Both the position numbers and the translations under genes were made by a program. Below, one piece after another: positions 16,488 to 23,714 of a stretch of DNA of 64,000 nt. Positions within the stretch are counted from its first letter, which is position 1, and every line of letters starts with the position of its first letter. Under the pieces are notes generated by a model that was given only the letters and a program-made list of their open reading frames with translations, did not search any database and was not told the DNA's origin. Source of the stretch: an uncultured Clostridia bacterium (GTDB lineage: Bacteria; Bacillota; Clostridia; Christensenellales; Aristaeellaceae); NCBI GenBank assembly GCA_934643825.1, contig CAKUCW010000009.1, positions 1 through 64,000 of the forward strand, written 5' to 3'.

Positions 16488-17612
16488 ATGAAGATTTCAA
16501 AAAAAGATGCGCTGATGTGGTTCGAATTCTTTGCGGAACTTCCGGAAGATGAAGAGTTGATGCCGCATCAGCAGGAGATCGCGCTGGCTGCGCTCGCGCA
16601 GATCGAAACGGCGGTCAACAAGCGCCGCGCCGAGAAGATGGCAAAGATCGACGGCTTGCAGAGCCTGTCGGGGCGCACGTATTTTGTCGGCGACAAGGGA
16701 AAATTCCCGCGTGGCTGTGCGTCCTGCCTGATGGGGACGGGCTTGAGCGCGATTCGCAAGACGAACAAATGCAACGTGCAATGCAAGTTCTGCTATAACT
16801 ACGGTGAGCTGGATTGCCAGCCGCCGATCGGCGAGGGCATGTGGGAAATCGGCGGCACGAAGTTCTATGAGGACGATATCGACCTGCTGCTGTCCATTCA
16901 GAAGAAGCCGACGGGCGTTGCGTATGTCTATCTTGAGCCGTTTATGGAGATCGAGAAATACTACGGCGTCATCCGCAAGTTCCATGAGGCGGGCGTGCAT
17001 CAGCACATGTACACCAACGGCACGCTGGCGACGGAGGAAAACCTGCGTGCGCTGGGTGAGGCGGGGCTTGATGAGCTGCGCTTCAATTTGGGCGCGTCCG
17101 GCTGTGCGGATCGGGTCATTGAGAACATCGCGATGGCGAAAAAGTATATCCGCTATGTCGGCATTGAAACGCCGATGACGCCGGAGCTTTACGAAACCTT
17201 CATGAAGAAGAAGGACAAGATTCTCGCGACGGGTTTCGATTTCATGAACTGCGCGGAACTGCATCTGAATCCGAACAACATCGACAACTACGAGGGCGAG
17301 AGCCTGTATATGGCGCGTCAGGGATACATTTCGCCCATCTGGAGCCGTGATTTGACGCTTTCGCTGATGGAAACCGCTGTGCGCGAAAACTGGAAGCCGC
17401 TGATCCATGACTGCTCCAATCGGACGAAGTTTGCCCGCGACCTCAACCTGCGTGCGCATGAGGGCGGCTGGTTTGGCGCAAGCAGCTATGGAAGCGAGTT
17501 CCCGAGGATTCCCTTTGAGGCGTTCCTTCCGACGCTCAGAGACGCTGATTTCCGGTTTGTCGAAGAAGAACCGCTGCCCATCGGCTACCGTCCGGGGGAT
17601 ATCGTGCTTTGA
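16488..17612 (+). CDS. Radical SAM protein of unknown function
   Basis: The 374-residue protein has the radical SAM cluster motif CNVQCKFC (C-x3-C-x2-C, ~93-100) followed by YNYGELD. Further landmarks are YLEPFMEIEKYYGVIRKF (~148-165), MYTNGTLAT (~175) and LRFNLGAS (~200), typical of a radical SAM TIM barrel. An extra CASC pair lies just upstream (~77-80), within PRGCASCLMGTG. There is no SPASM-type cysteine-rich C-terminus. The start follows CAGGGAGGATAAAC. The stop overlaps the start of a secreted peptidase-like gene by one base (TGATG), so the two are translationally coupled. I do not recognise its substrate; a small-molecule or peptide modifier are both possible. Confidence 0.85.
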   Translation: MKISKKDALMWFEFFAELPEDEELMPHQQEIALAALAQIETAVNKRRAEKMAKIDGLQSLSGRTYFVGDKGKFPRGCASCLMGTGLSAIRKTNKCNVQCKFCYNYGELDCQPPIGEGMWEIGGTKFYEDDIDLLLSIQKKPTGVAYVYLEPFMEIEKYYGVIRKFHEAGVHQHMYTNGTLATEENLRALGEAGLDELRFNLGASGCADRVIENIAMAKKYIRYVGIETPMTPELYETFMKKKDKILATGFDFMNCAELHLNPNNIDNYEGESLYMARQGYISPIWSRDLTLSLMETAVRENWKPLIHDCSNRTKFARDLNLRAHEGGWFGASSYGSEFPRIPFEAFLPTLRDADFRFVEEEPLPIGYRPGDIVL

Positions 17613-18229
17613 TGAAACGCTGGATGGCGGGCACGGCGGCGTTTCTGCTGGCTGTGAGCTGCTGCACATCGGCATATGCGCAGAAAAAGAAGCCGGTTGA
17701 GCCGCTGCTGCTGGATATCCCGCTGTATTATCAGCAGGATTATCCCGACAACGCCGTTTCGTGGCACGGAGAAGAAACGTCGGTGGCGCAGTCCGGATGC
17801 GGCGCGGTGTGCGTGTCGATGGTCATCGGGTATTTTTATCCGGAGGAAGAGCCTGAACCGGATGAGGTCATGCGTCTGGCGGGCGACATGGAACTGTATC
17901 GCGGCGACGGGCTTGGACGAGATGCTCTGCGTTTGCTGCTGGCTGAATACGGCGTTACGGGGCGATGGCGCATGCTGGATGCGCGGGCGATTGAGAATAC
18001 ACTCCGAAAGGGCAAGATGATCATCGTCTATGTCGGTCCGGGATATTTCACGGGAAGCGGGCATTATATCGTTTTGCGCGGCATTGCGGAAAATGGGGAG
18101 CTTCTCGTTGCCGATCCGAACAGCAAAGAGAATACGGAGGAAAAGACGTATCGCTTTGCGGAGATTATTCGGCAGGCGAAAGGCGATTATCCGTTCATGA
18201 TCTGCGAAATCGCGGAGAAAAAACCATAA
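17612..18229 (+). CDS. Secreted C39-like papain-fold peptidase
   Basis: The 205-residue protein has a signal peptide (~1-24, MKRWMAGTAAFLLAVSCCTS start, cleavage near AYA). It continues into a C39-like (peptidase_C39_2) domain: the catalytic Cys lies in QSGCGAVCVSMVIGYF (~60-75), His in GSGHYIVLRG (~150) and Asp in VADPNS (~168). Such proteins are extracellular cysteine peptidases or amidases. It has no ABC transporter or leader-peptide domain, unlike bacteriocin-processing C39 enzymes. ATG 17612 overlaps the radical SAM stop. A weak hairpin with CCTCCTTTT follows at ~18234-18262. No small precursor peptide gene is visible nearby. Confidence 0.8.
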   Translation: MKRWMAGTAAFLLAVSCCTSAYAQKKKPVEPLLLDIPLYYQQDYPDNAVSWHGEETSVAQSGCGAVCVSMVIGYFYPEEEPEPDEVMRLAGDMELYRGDGLGRDALRLLLAEYGVTGRWRMLDARAIENTLRKGKMIIVYVGPGYFTGSGHYIVLRGIAENGELLVADPNSKENTEEKTYRFAEIIRQAKGDYPFMICEIAEKKP

Positions 18230-18416
18230 ATCAGGGGGATTGCCAGGAGCAGTCCTCCTTTTCTGTATCCCTTATTCAAGTTGACGCCAAAAAAAGGGAG
18301 TCGGGGAAAACCCATCGGATGGATTCAACGCAGCGGAAATCGCGAGGACGGATCTGTGTTTCTGTTTTCAGGAGTGGCTGTGTTATTCCTCATCTGGTTT
18401 TTTTAATCAAAAGGTC

Positions 18417-18456
18417 TTGACAAACTGCTTCAACTGTATATACTGTACATATACAG
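18417..18456 (+). promoter_or_regulatory. Promoter with palindromic operator for the GntR-ABC operon
   Basis: TTGACA (18417-18422), 16 bases, then TATACT (18439-18444). A 23-bp inverted repeat, CTGTATAT-N7-ATATACAG (18434-18456), covers the -10 box and the start of transcription. GntR regulators of the YtrA subgroup bind such palindromes and repress their own operon, so this is the likely autoregulatory operator. Confidence 0.8.
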
Positions 18457-18480
18457 CTAAACGCAAAGGGGAGGAATGAT

Positions 18481-18870
18481 TTGAACGTCATCATCAGCAA
18501 TGCATCCGGCATGCCGATCTATGAGCAGATTGTTTCGCAAATCAAGCAGAAGATTTTGAGCGGAGAATTGATGGAGGGCGAGATGCTGCCGTCCATTCGT
18601 GCGCTTGCCAAGGATTTGCGCATCAGTGTGATTACGACCAAACGGGCATACGACGAGCTGGAGCATGAAGGGTTGATTTGCACAGTGGCGGGCAAAGGAT
18701 GCTTTGTCGCCGCACGCAATAAAGAATGGGTTCGGGAAGAACTCCTGCGGAAGATCGAGGAGCATTTGCAGGAGATATCGGTGCTGGCGTCGCAGGCGGG
18801 CGTCAGCGGAGAAGAGCTGTGCGTCATGCTGCGCACGCTGAATGAGGAGGATGAACATGAACGCCATTGA
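18481..18870 (+). CDS. GntR family regulator, YtrA subgroup
   Basis: At 129 residues this is one of the short GntR proteins: an N-terminal winged helix (PIYEQIVSQIKQKILSGEL, LPSIRALAKDLRIS, TTKRAYDELEHEGL, ~12-75) and only a short helical dimerisation tail. That form is the YtrA type, almost always found ahead of ABC transporter genes and often answering to cell-wall-active peptides. The start is TTG 18481, seven bases after GGGGAGG; no in-frame ATG is better placed. It overlaps the ATPase gene by 14 bases. Confidence 0.88.
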   Translation: MNVIISNASGMPIYEQIVSQIKQKILSGELMEGEMLPSIRALAKDLRISVITTKRAYDELEHEGLICTVAGKGCFVAARNKEWVREELLRKIEEHLQEISVLASQAGVSGEELCVMLRTLNEEDEHERH

Positions 18871-19711
18871 GTTGAAACAGGTGAAAAAGCGTTACGGCGA
18901 TTTTGCGCTGAATAATGTGAATCTCACTCTGCCGCAAGGCTGTGTGCTGGGGCTGATCGGGGAAAACGGAGCCGGAAAATCGACGCTGATCCGCATGATG
19001 TGCGGCATGTGCAAGCCGGACGGCGGCGAAGTTGTCGTGCTGGGCGAGCGGGCAGGTCGGTCTGCGGCGTTTACCCGAGTCAAGCAGGATATCGGCGTCG
19101 TGCTGGACGAGGCGTGTCTGCCGGATGAACTGACCGCGCCGCAGATTGCTCAGTGCATGCGCGGCATATACACACACTGGGATGACGAGGTATTCGGCGG
19201 CTTCATTCGGCGGTTCGCTCTGCCGGAAGATAAGGCGGTCAGGCATTATTCCCGCGGCATGAAGATGAAGCTCGCGATTGCGGTTGCGATGAGCCATCAT
19301 GCGAAGCTGCTGCTGCTTGACGAAGCAACGAGTGGGCTTGATCCGATCGTGCGCGATGATATTCTGGATGTGTTCAATGAGTTCACCCGTCAGGAGGATC
19401 ATTCGGTTCTCATCAGCTCGCATATCGTTTCGGATTTGGAGAAGATTTGCGACTATGTGGTGTTTATGCATAAAGGCAATGTGATTCTCAGCGAGGAAAA
19501 GGACAGACTGCTTGAAAAATACGCGCTGATTGCGATGGAGCGTGCGCAGTATGATGCCATGCCGAAGGCGGGTGTGCGGAGGATGCTCGATGCGCACGGC
19601 ACGGTTCATGTCCTGATGGAGAGGGAATATGTGCCGCACGGCATGCCGCTCGAACGGCTGGGGCTTGAGGATATGATGCTGATGATTGAGAAAGGGGAGG
19701 AGATTCGGTGA
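18857..19711 (+). CDS. ABC transporter ATP-binding protein (YtrB/BcrA-like)
   Basis: The 284-residue ATPase has Walker A GENGAGKST (~36), a variant signature HYSRGMKMKLAIA (~130), Walker B LLLLDEATSGLDP (~150) and the H-loop SSHI (~190). It fits the single-domain ATPases that pair with small ABC-2 permeases in YtrA-controlled operons, which export or sense antimicrobial peptides or lipids. ATG 18857 lies six bases after GAGGAGG; ATG 18842 is upstream of that site. The TGA overlaps the permease GTG start (GTGA at 19708-19711). Confidence 0.92.
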   Translation: MNAIELKQVKKRYGDFALNNVNLTLPQGCVLGLIGENGAGKSTLIRMMCGMCKPDGGEVVVLGERAGRSAAFTRVKQDIGVVLDEACLPDELTAPQIAQCMRGIYTHWDDEVFGGFIRRFALPEDKAVRHYSRGMKMKLAIAVAMSHHAKLLLLDEATSGLDPIVRDDILDVFNEFTRQEDHSVLISSHIVSDLEKICDYVVFMHKGNVILSEEKDRLLEKYALIAMERAQYDAMPKAGVRRMLDAHGTVHVLMEREYVPHGMPLERLGLEDMMLMIEKGEEIR

Positions 19712-20295
19712 AAGGGCTGATGATGAAGGATGTTTTCACGGCGAAAAAGATCCTTCTGGTTTACTTTTTGATGATTGTTCTGTTTTCTTTCGGTGGAACG
19801 CAGACCATGCTGTTTGCATTGATTTATGCGCTGATGCTTCCCGTCAACATGTGCAGCTATGATGAGCGCAGTCGTTTTGATCGGATGATGCCCGCGCTTC
19901 CGCTGACAGGGCTTCAATGCGTTCTGGATAAGTACATCATCACCTACATCTGTGCGGCGGTGATGATGGTGCTGTCGGTAGGGACGACCAGCGCACGCTG
20001 CGGTGCATGGACGATACCGGAGAATATGCTGGGTTCACTGGCAGTCATGCTGATGACCCATGCGATTGTCATGCCGGCGCTTATTCGCTTCGGCGTGGCA
20101 AAGGCGCAGGCGGTCTATCTCGGTGCAATCATCATAGAGGGAGCTTTAATCGCTTTGATTTCCCGCTTGGGCGGGATGAATATGTTGATGAACATCCCTT
20201 CTGTCGAAATCGGGATTTTTGTTTTCGTGCTGGCAATCAACATAGCTTCCATTTTTGTTTCGGCAAAGATGTTTGACTTGAGGGCTGAGCAATAA
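19708..20295 (+). CDS. ABC-2 type transporter permease
   Basis: The 195-residue protein has about six hydrophobic segments (for example ILLVYFLMIVLFSF, ICAAVMMVLSVGT, IGIFVFVLAINIASIFV), the pattern of the short ABC2_membrane_5-like permeases. It is the membrane partner of the preceding ATPase. The GTG start overlaps the ATPase stop. The gene ends immediately at the first of two R1 repeats, whose hairpin may terminate the operon. The transported substrate is not evident. Confidence 0.82.
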   Translation: MKGLMMKDVFTAKKILLVYFLMIVLFSFGGTQTMLFALIYALMLPVNMCSYDERSRFDRMMPALPLTGLQCVLDKYIITYICAAVMMVLSVGTTSARCGAWTIPENMLGSLAVMLMTHAIVMPALIRFGVAKAQAVYLGAIIIEGALIALISRLGGMNMLMNIPSVEIGIFVFVLAINIASIFVSAKMFDLRAEQ

Positions 20296-20466
20296 GCGGA
20301 CTGAGTCCGCTTTCACTTCCGCCCAAGTTAGCCAAGCATGATCGTTTTGCGCACGCGGGCGAATTTACGCAGTTTTCTATGCGACAATAAACGGGCTGAG
20401 TCCGCTTTCACTTCCGCCCAAGTTAGCAAAGCATGATCGTTTTGCGCATGCGGGCGATTTTACGCA
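20294..20466 (-). repeat. R1 repeat, two tandem copies (inverted orientation)
   Basis: Two units (20294-20383 and 20389-20466) read as the reverse complement of the copies at 13913-14100. The hairpins AGCGGACTGAGTCCGCT and ACGGGCTGAGTCCGC come first, then TTCACTTCCGCCCAAGTTAG, GCATGATCGTTTTGCGCA and CGCGGGCGA. The first hairpin overlaps the permease stop codon. A further short fragment (CTTCCACCGAAGTTTAC) lies at 20470-20487. Confidence 0.9.
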
Positions 20467-20510
20467 CTTACTTCCACCGAAGTTTACACCATGTACTATG
20501 CGTCAAAAAA

Positions 20511-20698
20511 GACGGTTCGCCCCGGCAAAGAGGCGAACCGTTCAGCTTGTTGACATAAGCAATCTTGGTTTGAATAGCAAAATCAAGAAATTCAGCTATT
20601 CTTTCATTTGCGGAAAGGGCTATTCTCCCCCCTTCGGGGGGAGAATAGCTTTTTGTCTACAGTCTGGACGGTTTGCCCCGACAAAGAGACGAACCGTT
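20511..20698 (-). repeat. R2 repeat copy 2 with flanking hairpin direct repeats
   Basis: The core (20543-20666) is the inverted counterpart of 2799-2920, including the hairpin, here GCTATTCTCCCC / GGGGAGAATAGC. Compared with copy 1, a G-C pair has become A-T on both arms, a compensatory change. The core is bracketed by two 32-base direct repeats (20511-20542 and 20667-20698), each a hairpin beginning GACGGTT, with only three differences between them. Their sequence is unrelated to the brackets of copy 1. Confidence 0.85.
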
Positions 20699-20713
20699 TT
20701 GCTATGGATGCGG

Positions 20714-20959
20714 TCAGCAGGAGAACTTGCCGCGAACCTGAGCAATCTGCTGAGCGTCGGCTTGCTGGGTCTGATACCAGCCGCGTGAGGACATTTCGCC
20801 GTAGATTCGCGACTGCATGTCCAGGCTTTCGCCCAGCGCACCGTCAAATGTCTGGTGGACATTCGGCGTATCGGATTCGATGGCGCCGTGCAGATAGAGG
20901 TCGCAGACGCCTTTGGTCGTCAGAAGAAGGTCTTCCATGATTTTCTGGTCGTTGTTCAT
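20714..20959 (-). CDS. CotF-like spore coat protein
   Basis: The 81-residue protein (start MNNDQKIMEDLLLTTKGVCD, end QQADAQQIAQVRGKF) matches the small Coat F family of spore coat proteins, helical ferritin-like proteins made in the mother cell during sporulation. AAGGAGG lies just upstream of ATG 20959. It is the second gene of a two-gene unit with another small coat-like protein 13 bases upstream. The assignment rests on pattern recognition of a short protein. Confidence 0.75.
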   Translation of the reverse strand: MNNDQKIMEDLLLTTKGVCDLYLHGAIESDTPNVHQTFDGALGESLDMQSRIYGEMSSRGWYQTQQADAQQIAQVRGKFSC

Positions 20960-20972
20960 TGCGCTTTCCTCC

Positions 20973-21146
20973 TTATACCAGACCCATCAAGTGGTTGAAC
21001 AGCTGCTTGTGCGCGTTGTGCAGCTGGTGTGCGCAGGCTTTCAGCTGAGGGTCGGTCAGCGCACGTTCCGCGTCCTGACACTGTGCCATCAGAAATTGCT
21101 CGTGTCCGAGCGCATCCTCAATATAAAGCAGTTCCTTGGGACTCAT
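20973..21146 (-). CDS. Small CotF-type spore coat-associated protein
   Basis: The 57-residue, mostly helical protein (MSPKELLYIEDALGHEQFLM..., His- and Gln-rich) is the kind of short partner usually found just upstream of a CotF-like gene. GGAGG sits seven bases before ATG 21146; the GTG 9 bases further upstream is too close to that site. A sporulation sigma-factor promoter would be expected between here and ~21240. On the minus strand CATATTTT (like a sigma-E -10) lies about 50 bases upstream, without a convincing -35. Confidence 0.65.
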   Translation of the reverse strand: MSPKELLYIEDALGHEQFLMAQCQDAERALTDPQLKACAHQLHNAHKQLFNHLMGLV

Positions 21147-21340
21147 CAAAAACACCTCCGTGGAGCAGGATGCGCATTTGAAAGAAAAATATGCAGGCTG
21201 TCAACCGCAGTATAGCGGTTTTAGCGAATCGTTTTGTTTCTGTGCGACAGCGTGAGCGGCTTTGATATCGATCGGATGTTGTTCATCCGAATGCGACTTT
21301 CCTGCTAAAGCGAAGACTTTTCTCAGGTCAGCGTTTTTCG

Positions 21341-21370
21341 TTGACAGGCATGCCCATAACGTGCTAAAGT
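21341..21370 (+). promoter_or_regulatory. Candidate nitroreductase promoter
   Basis: TTGACA (21341-21346), 18 bases, then TAAAGT (21365-21370). The -35 is perfect; the -10 is weak. It is 57 bases before ATG 21427. Confidence 0.55.
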
Positions 21371-21426
21371 ATACAGGTATGAATCTATCGGGCATATGCC
21401 CTTTTTGACAGGAGAGCGGTTTACAG

Positions 21427-22143
21427 ATGTTTGAACTCAATATTCAGAAAAGCTGGATCGACGCGCTGAACAAGCGCAGCTCTGTGCGCCAATATACCGG
21501 AGCGCCGGACAAGGAACAGCTCGATAAGCTGGGCGAAACCTGCCGCAAGCTGAGCTGGCAGGGCGTGAAGATCCGCATGTTCAAGGGACCGGGTCTGAAG
21601 AGCCAGATCAAGGGTACGGACGTTTATGCGGTCATCATTGCCAAGCGCGGTACGCCGATGGAGGTCGAAGGCTTCATGGGCGAAGCGCTTGTTCTGGAAG
21701 CGACGGCGATGGGGCTGGGCACCTGCTGGCTCGGCGCGGGCTTTTATCCGGATATCATCACCCGCAATGTTGATTTGCAAAGCGATGAGAGCGTGCATTG
21801 CGTGATTGCGCTGGGCAAGGCGAACCTGCCTGCGTTTGCGCCCAAGCGCAAGGATCTGGTCAAGGTCTGCGACATGACGGAAGAGCAGCTGGGTCAGCTC
21901 GGCGCATGGCAGAAGGAAGCCGTGCTTGCCGCAAGGCTTGCGCCCAGCGCGATGAACCAGCAGCCGTGGAAGATCGTTGCGGATAAGACGAGCGTTTCCA
22001 TTCTGGAGCAGAGCGTGCTGTTTAAGAAATATGCACCGCTCGATCGCGGAATCTGCATGCTGCATGCGACGGTGGGCGCGGCGAAGGCTGGCAGAAACGC
22101 CGTTTGGAAAAAGGTCGATGGCGGCTATACGATGAAGGCGTAA
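21427..22143 (+). CDS. Nitroreductase family flavoprotein
   Basis: The 238-residue protein contains the nitroreductase N-terminal motif KRSSVRQYTGAP (~15) and FMN-contact stretches GEALVLEATAMGLGTCWLGA (~80-99) and APSAMNQQPWKIV (~175). The order, with the SAxNxQPW block in the second half, fits the TM1586-like putative nitroreductases, a tandem-half version of the fold, rather than classical NfsB. Members bind FMN and reduce quinones or nitro compounds using NAD(P)H; the physiological substrate is unclear. A single gene with its own promoter and a strong terminator. The start follows GGAGAGCGG. Confidence 0.88.
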   Translation: MFELNIQKSWIDALNKRSSVRQYTGAPDKEQLDKLGETCRKLSWQGVKIRMFKGPGLKSQIKGTDVYAVIIAKRGTPMEVEGFMGEALVLEATAMGLGTCWLGAGFYPDIITRNVDLQSDESVHCVIALGKANLPAFAPKRKDLVKVCDMTEEQLGQLGAWQKEAVLAARLAPSAMNQQPWKIVADKTSVSILEQSVLFKKYAPLDRGICMLHATVGAAKAGRNAVWKKVDGGYTMKA

Positions 22144-22161
22144 ACTGATTTTAAACAAAGC

Positions 22162-22191
22162 AAACCCGTTCGGAAAACCGAACGGGTTTTT
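22162..22191 (+). terminator. Terminator of the nitroreductase gene
   Basis: AAACCCGTTCGG pairs with CCGAACGGGTTT around AAAA, followed by TTTTT: a near-perfect intrinsic terminator. Confidence 0.9.
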
Positions 22192-22204
22192 GATGTATAT
22201 AGAG

Positions 22205-22282
22205 ATGATGTAAAACCGCTCGCGTGCGCAAAACGATCATGCTTTGCAGACTTGGCGGAAGTGAAGGCGGACTCAGTCCGCA
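22205..22282 (+). repeat. R1 repeat overlapping the pepC stop codon
   Basis: CGCTCGCGTGCGCAAAACGA, TGCTTTGCAGACTTGGCGGA and GGCGGACTCAGTCCGC match the R1 blocks in order. The final hairpin (22267-22282) spans the stop codon of the convergent aminopeptidase C gene. Confidence 0.85.
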
Positions 22283-23604
22283 AGCGTGCCCATCGGATCC
22301 CAAGGCTCCAGAACGATCGGCTCCTGAGAAGCAAGCGCGGCGAGGTCGCCGAGGTATTCCTTTTCAACCGCCGCCTGGAAGACGTACTGGTCAAACCAGC
22401 TGTCCGAGCAGACGTAGTATCCCTTGTCGCCGCTCTTGTCGCCCCAGCTATTTTCGATTTTCCAGCGGGTCGGATTGCCCGACGCGTCGAGGTTGACGCC
22501 GGTCAGCACCATGGCGTGATTCATGGCTGCCAGACCGTAATCAAGCGCGTTGGCTTTGTCCATTGCGAGATCCATGCCGGTCAGAAGCGGGAAGTTGAAG
22601 CTTCCGTCGTCCCAGATGCCCGCAGTGCGCTCGCCGAAATGCCCGACGTCGCTGCCGAACCAGACGACCTTGCCCGCTTTGAGCTGAGCGATGATGGCGG
22701 ATTTGAATTCGTCCATCGTCAGATTGAGGTGAACGACGGGACGACCTTCCGCAACGTTGCCCAGCAGACGGACGGTGTAGGTCTTGTGATAGGGCTTGTC
22801 GGCGGTGGGGGCGTTGATGATGCTGACGATCTGCTCAAGCAGGTCGCCGACATAACGCTCGGCAAAGGTCAGCGGGGTGAGGTTCTCCTCGATGTGATAA
22901 ACCTTGTCCTTATCGACGTATTCAAAGCTGAACGCCTTGGGCGGCTCGCCGTAGCAGCTGCACAGGAAGCCGTAGATGCTGTCCAGAACCTTGTTCTTTT
23001 CCGCCTGAATCGCGTCTTCGTCCGCGCCGGAGGCAACCATGTCGCGCAGCTTCTGCGCGGCAGCCTTGAGCGCACGGTTCAAAACGGCGTTCATCTGGCG
23101 GGTGTTGCTGCTCTGATAGGTTTCGTCGTAAACGTCCTTGGGAACGACGCCGTATTTGCGGACGATGTTGGCAAACATATCCCACTGACCGCCATCGTGA
23201 ACGCCGGTAGAAAGGATGTGCATCACGGTGCGGTCGCCGGTCGGCAGAGCAGCGGTTTCGAGAATGCTCTCAAGGAAATAGTTGCAGCGCTCGAACTTGT
23301 CCCAGAACGCCAGATAGCTCTGAGAAAGCTCAAAGTTTTCCAGATTGCGCACGGCGGCGATGCGCTCGCGCAGCACGTTCGTCGCGGCAAACAACCAGCA
23401 GCGGCCGCTGGATTTCTGGTTGGTGACTTCCAGCGTCGGTACTTCAACGGAGAACTTCTGACGCATGGCGTTTGCGCGGCTGGAAACGAAAGCGACGTTG
23501 TTCAGTTCGCTCTTGGAGAGGGCAAGCGTCGCCAGCTGACGTTCCGCGCTTTGCTCGTAATCGTGGTTAAAAGCATCCAGATGAGAAAAGGTAACAGGTT
23601 TCAT
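22273..23604 (-). CDS. pepC: Aminopeptidase C (bleomycin hydrolase family, C1B)
   Basis: The 443-residue cytosolic cysteine aminopeptidase releases N-terminal residues from peptides as a self-compartmentalising hexamer. The triad is clear: Cys in NQKSSGRCWLFAA (~70), His in NHAMVLTGV (~365) and Asn in IENSWGD (~387). Length is normal for the family (~440-450). ATG 23604 follows AAAGGAAG and gives the usual MKPVTFSHL-type start; the frame extends upstream without similarity. The final codons (GTLAD) lie inside an R1 repeat hairpin, unusual but consistent with the C-terminus being fixed by a repeat insertion. Confidence 0.95.
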   Translation of the reverse strand: MKPVTFSHLDAFNHDYEQSAERQLATLALSKSELNNVAFVSSRANAMRQKFSVEVPTLEVTNQKSSGRCWLFAATNVLRERIAAVRNLENFELSQSYLAFWDKFERCNYFLESILETAALPTGDRTVMHILSTGVHDGGQWDMFANIVRKYGVVPKDVYDETYQSSNTRQMNAVLNRALKAAAQKLRDMVASGADEDAIQAEKNKVLDSIYGFLCSCYGEPPKAFSFEYVDKDKVYHIEENLTPLTFAERYVGDLLEQIVSIINAPTADKPYHKTYTVRLLGNVAEGRPVVHLNLTMDEFKSAIIAQLKAGKVVWFGSDVGHFGERTAGIWDDGSFNFPLLTGMDLAMDKANALDYGLAAMNHAMVLTGVNLDASGNPTRWKIENSWGDKSGDKGYYVCSDSWFDQYVFQAAVEKEYLGDLAALASQEPIVLEPWDPMGTLAD

Positions 23605-23714
23605 ACCGTATTTCTTCCTTTCCTTAAATAAAATGTGCGGGAAATATGCGGACTCAGCCCCCGGGGGATTGCGTAAATGTCCGCGTGAATCCGAATGGAT
23701 GCGGCGCAAAGGGA

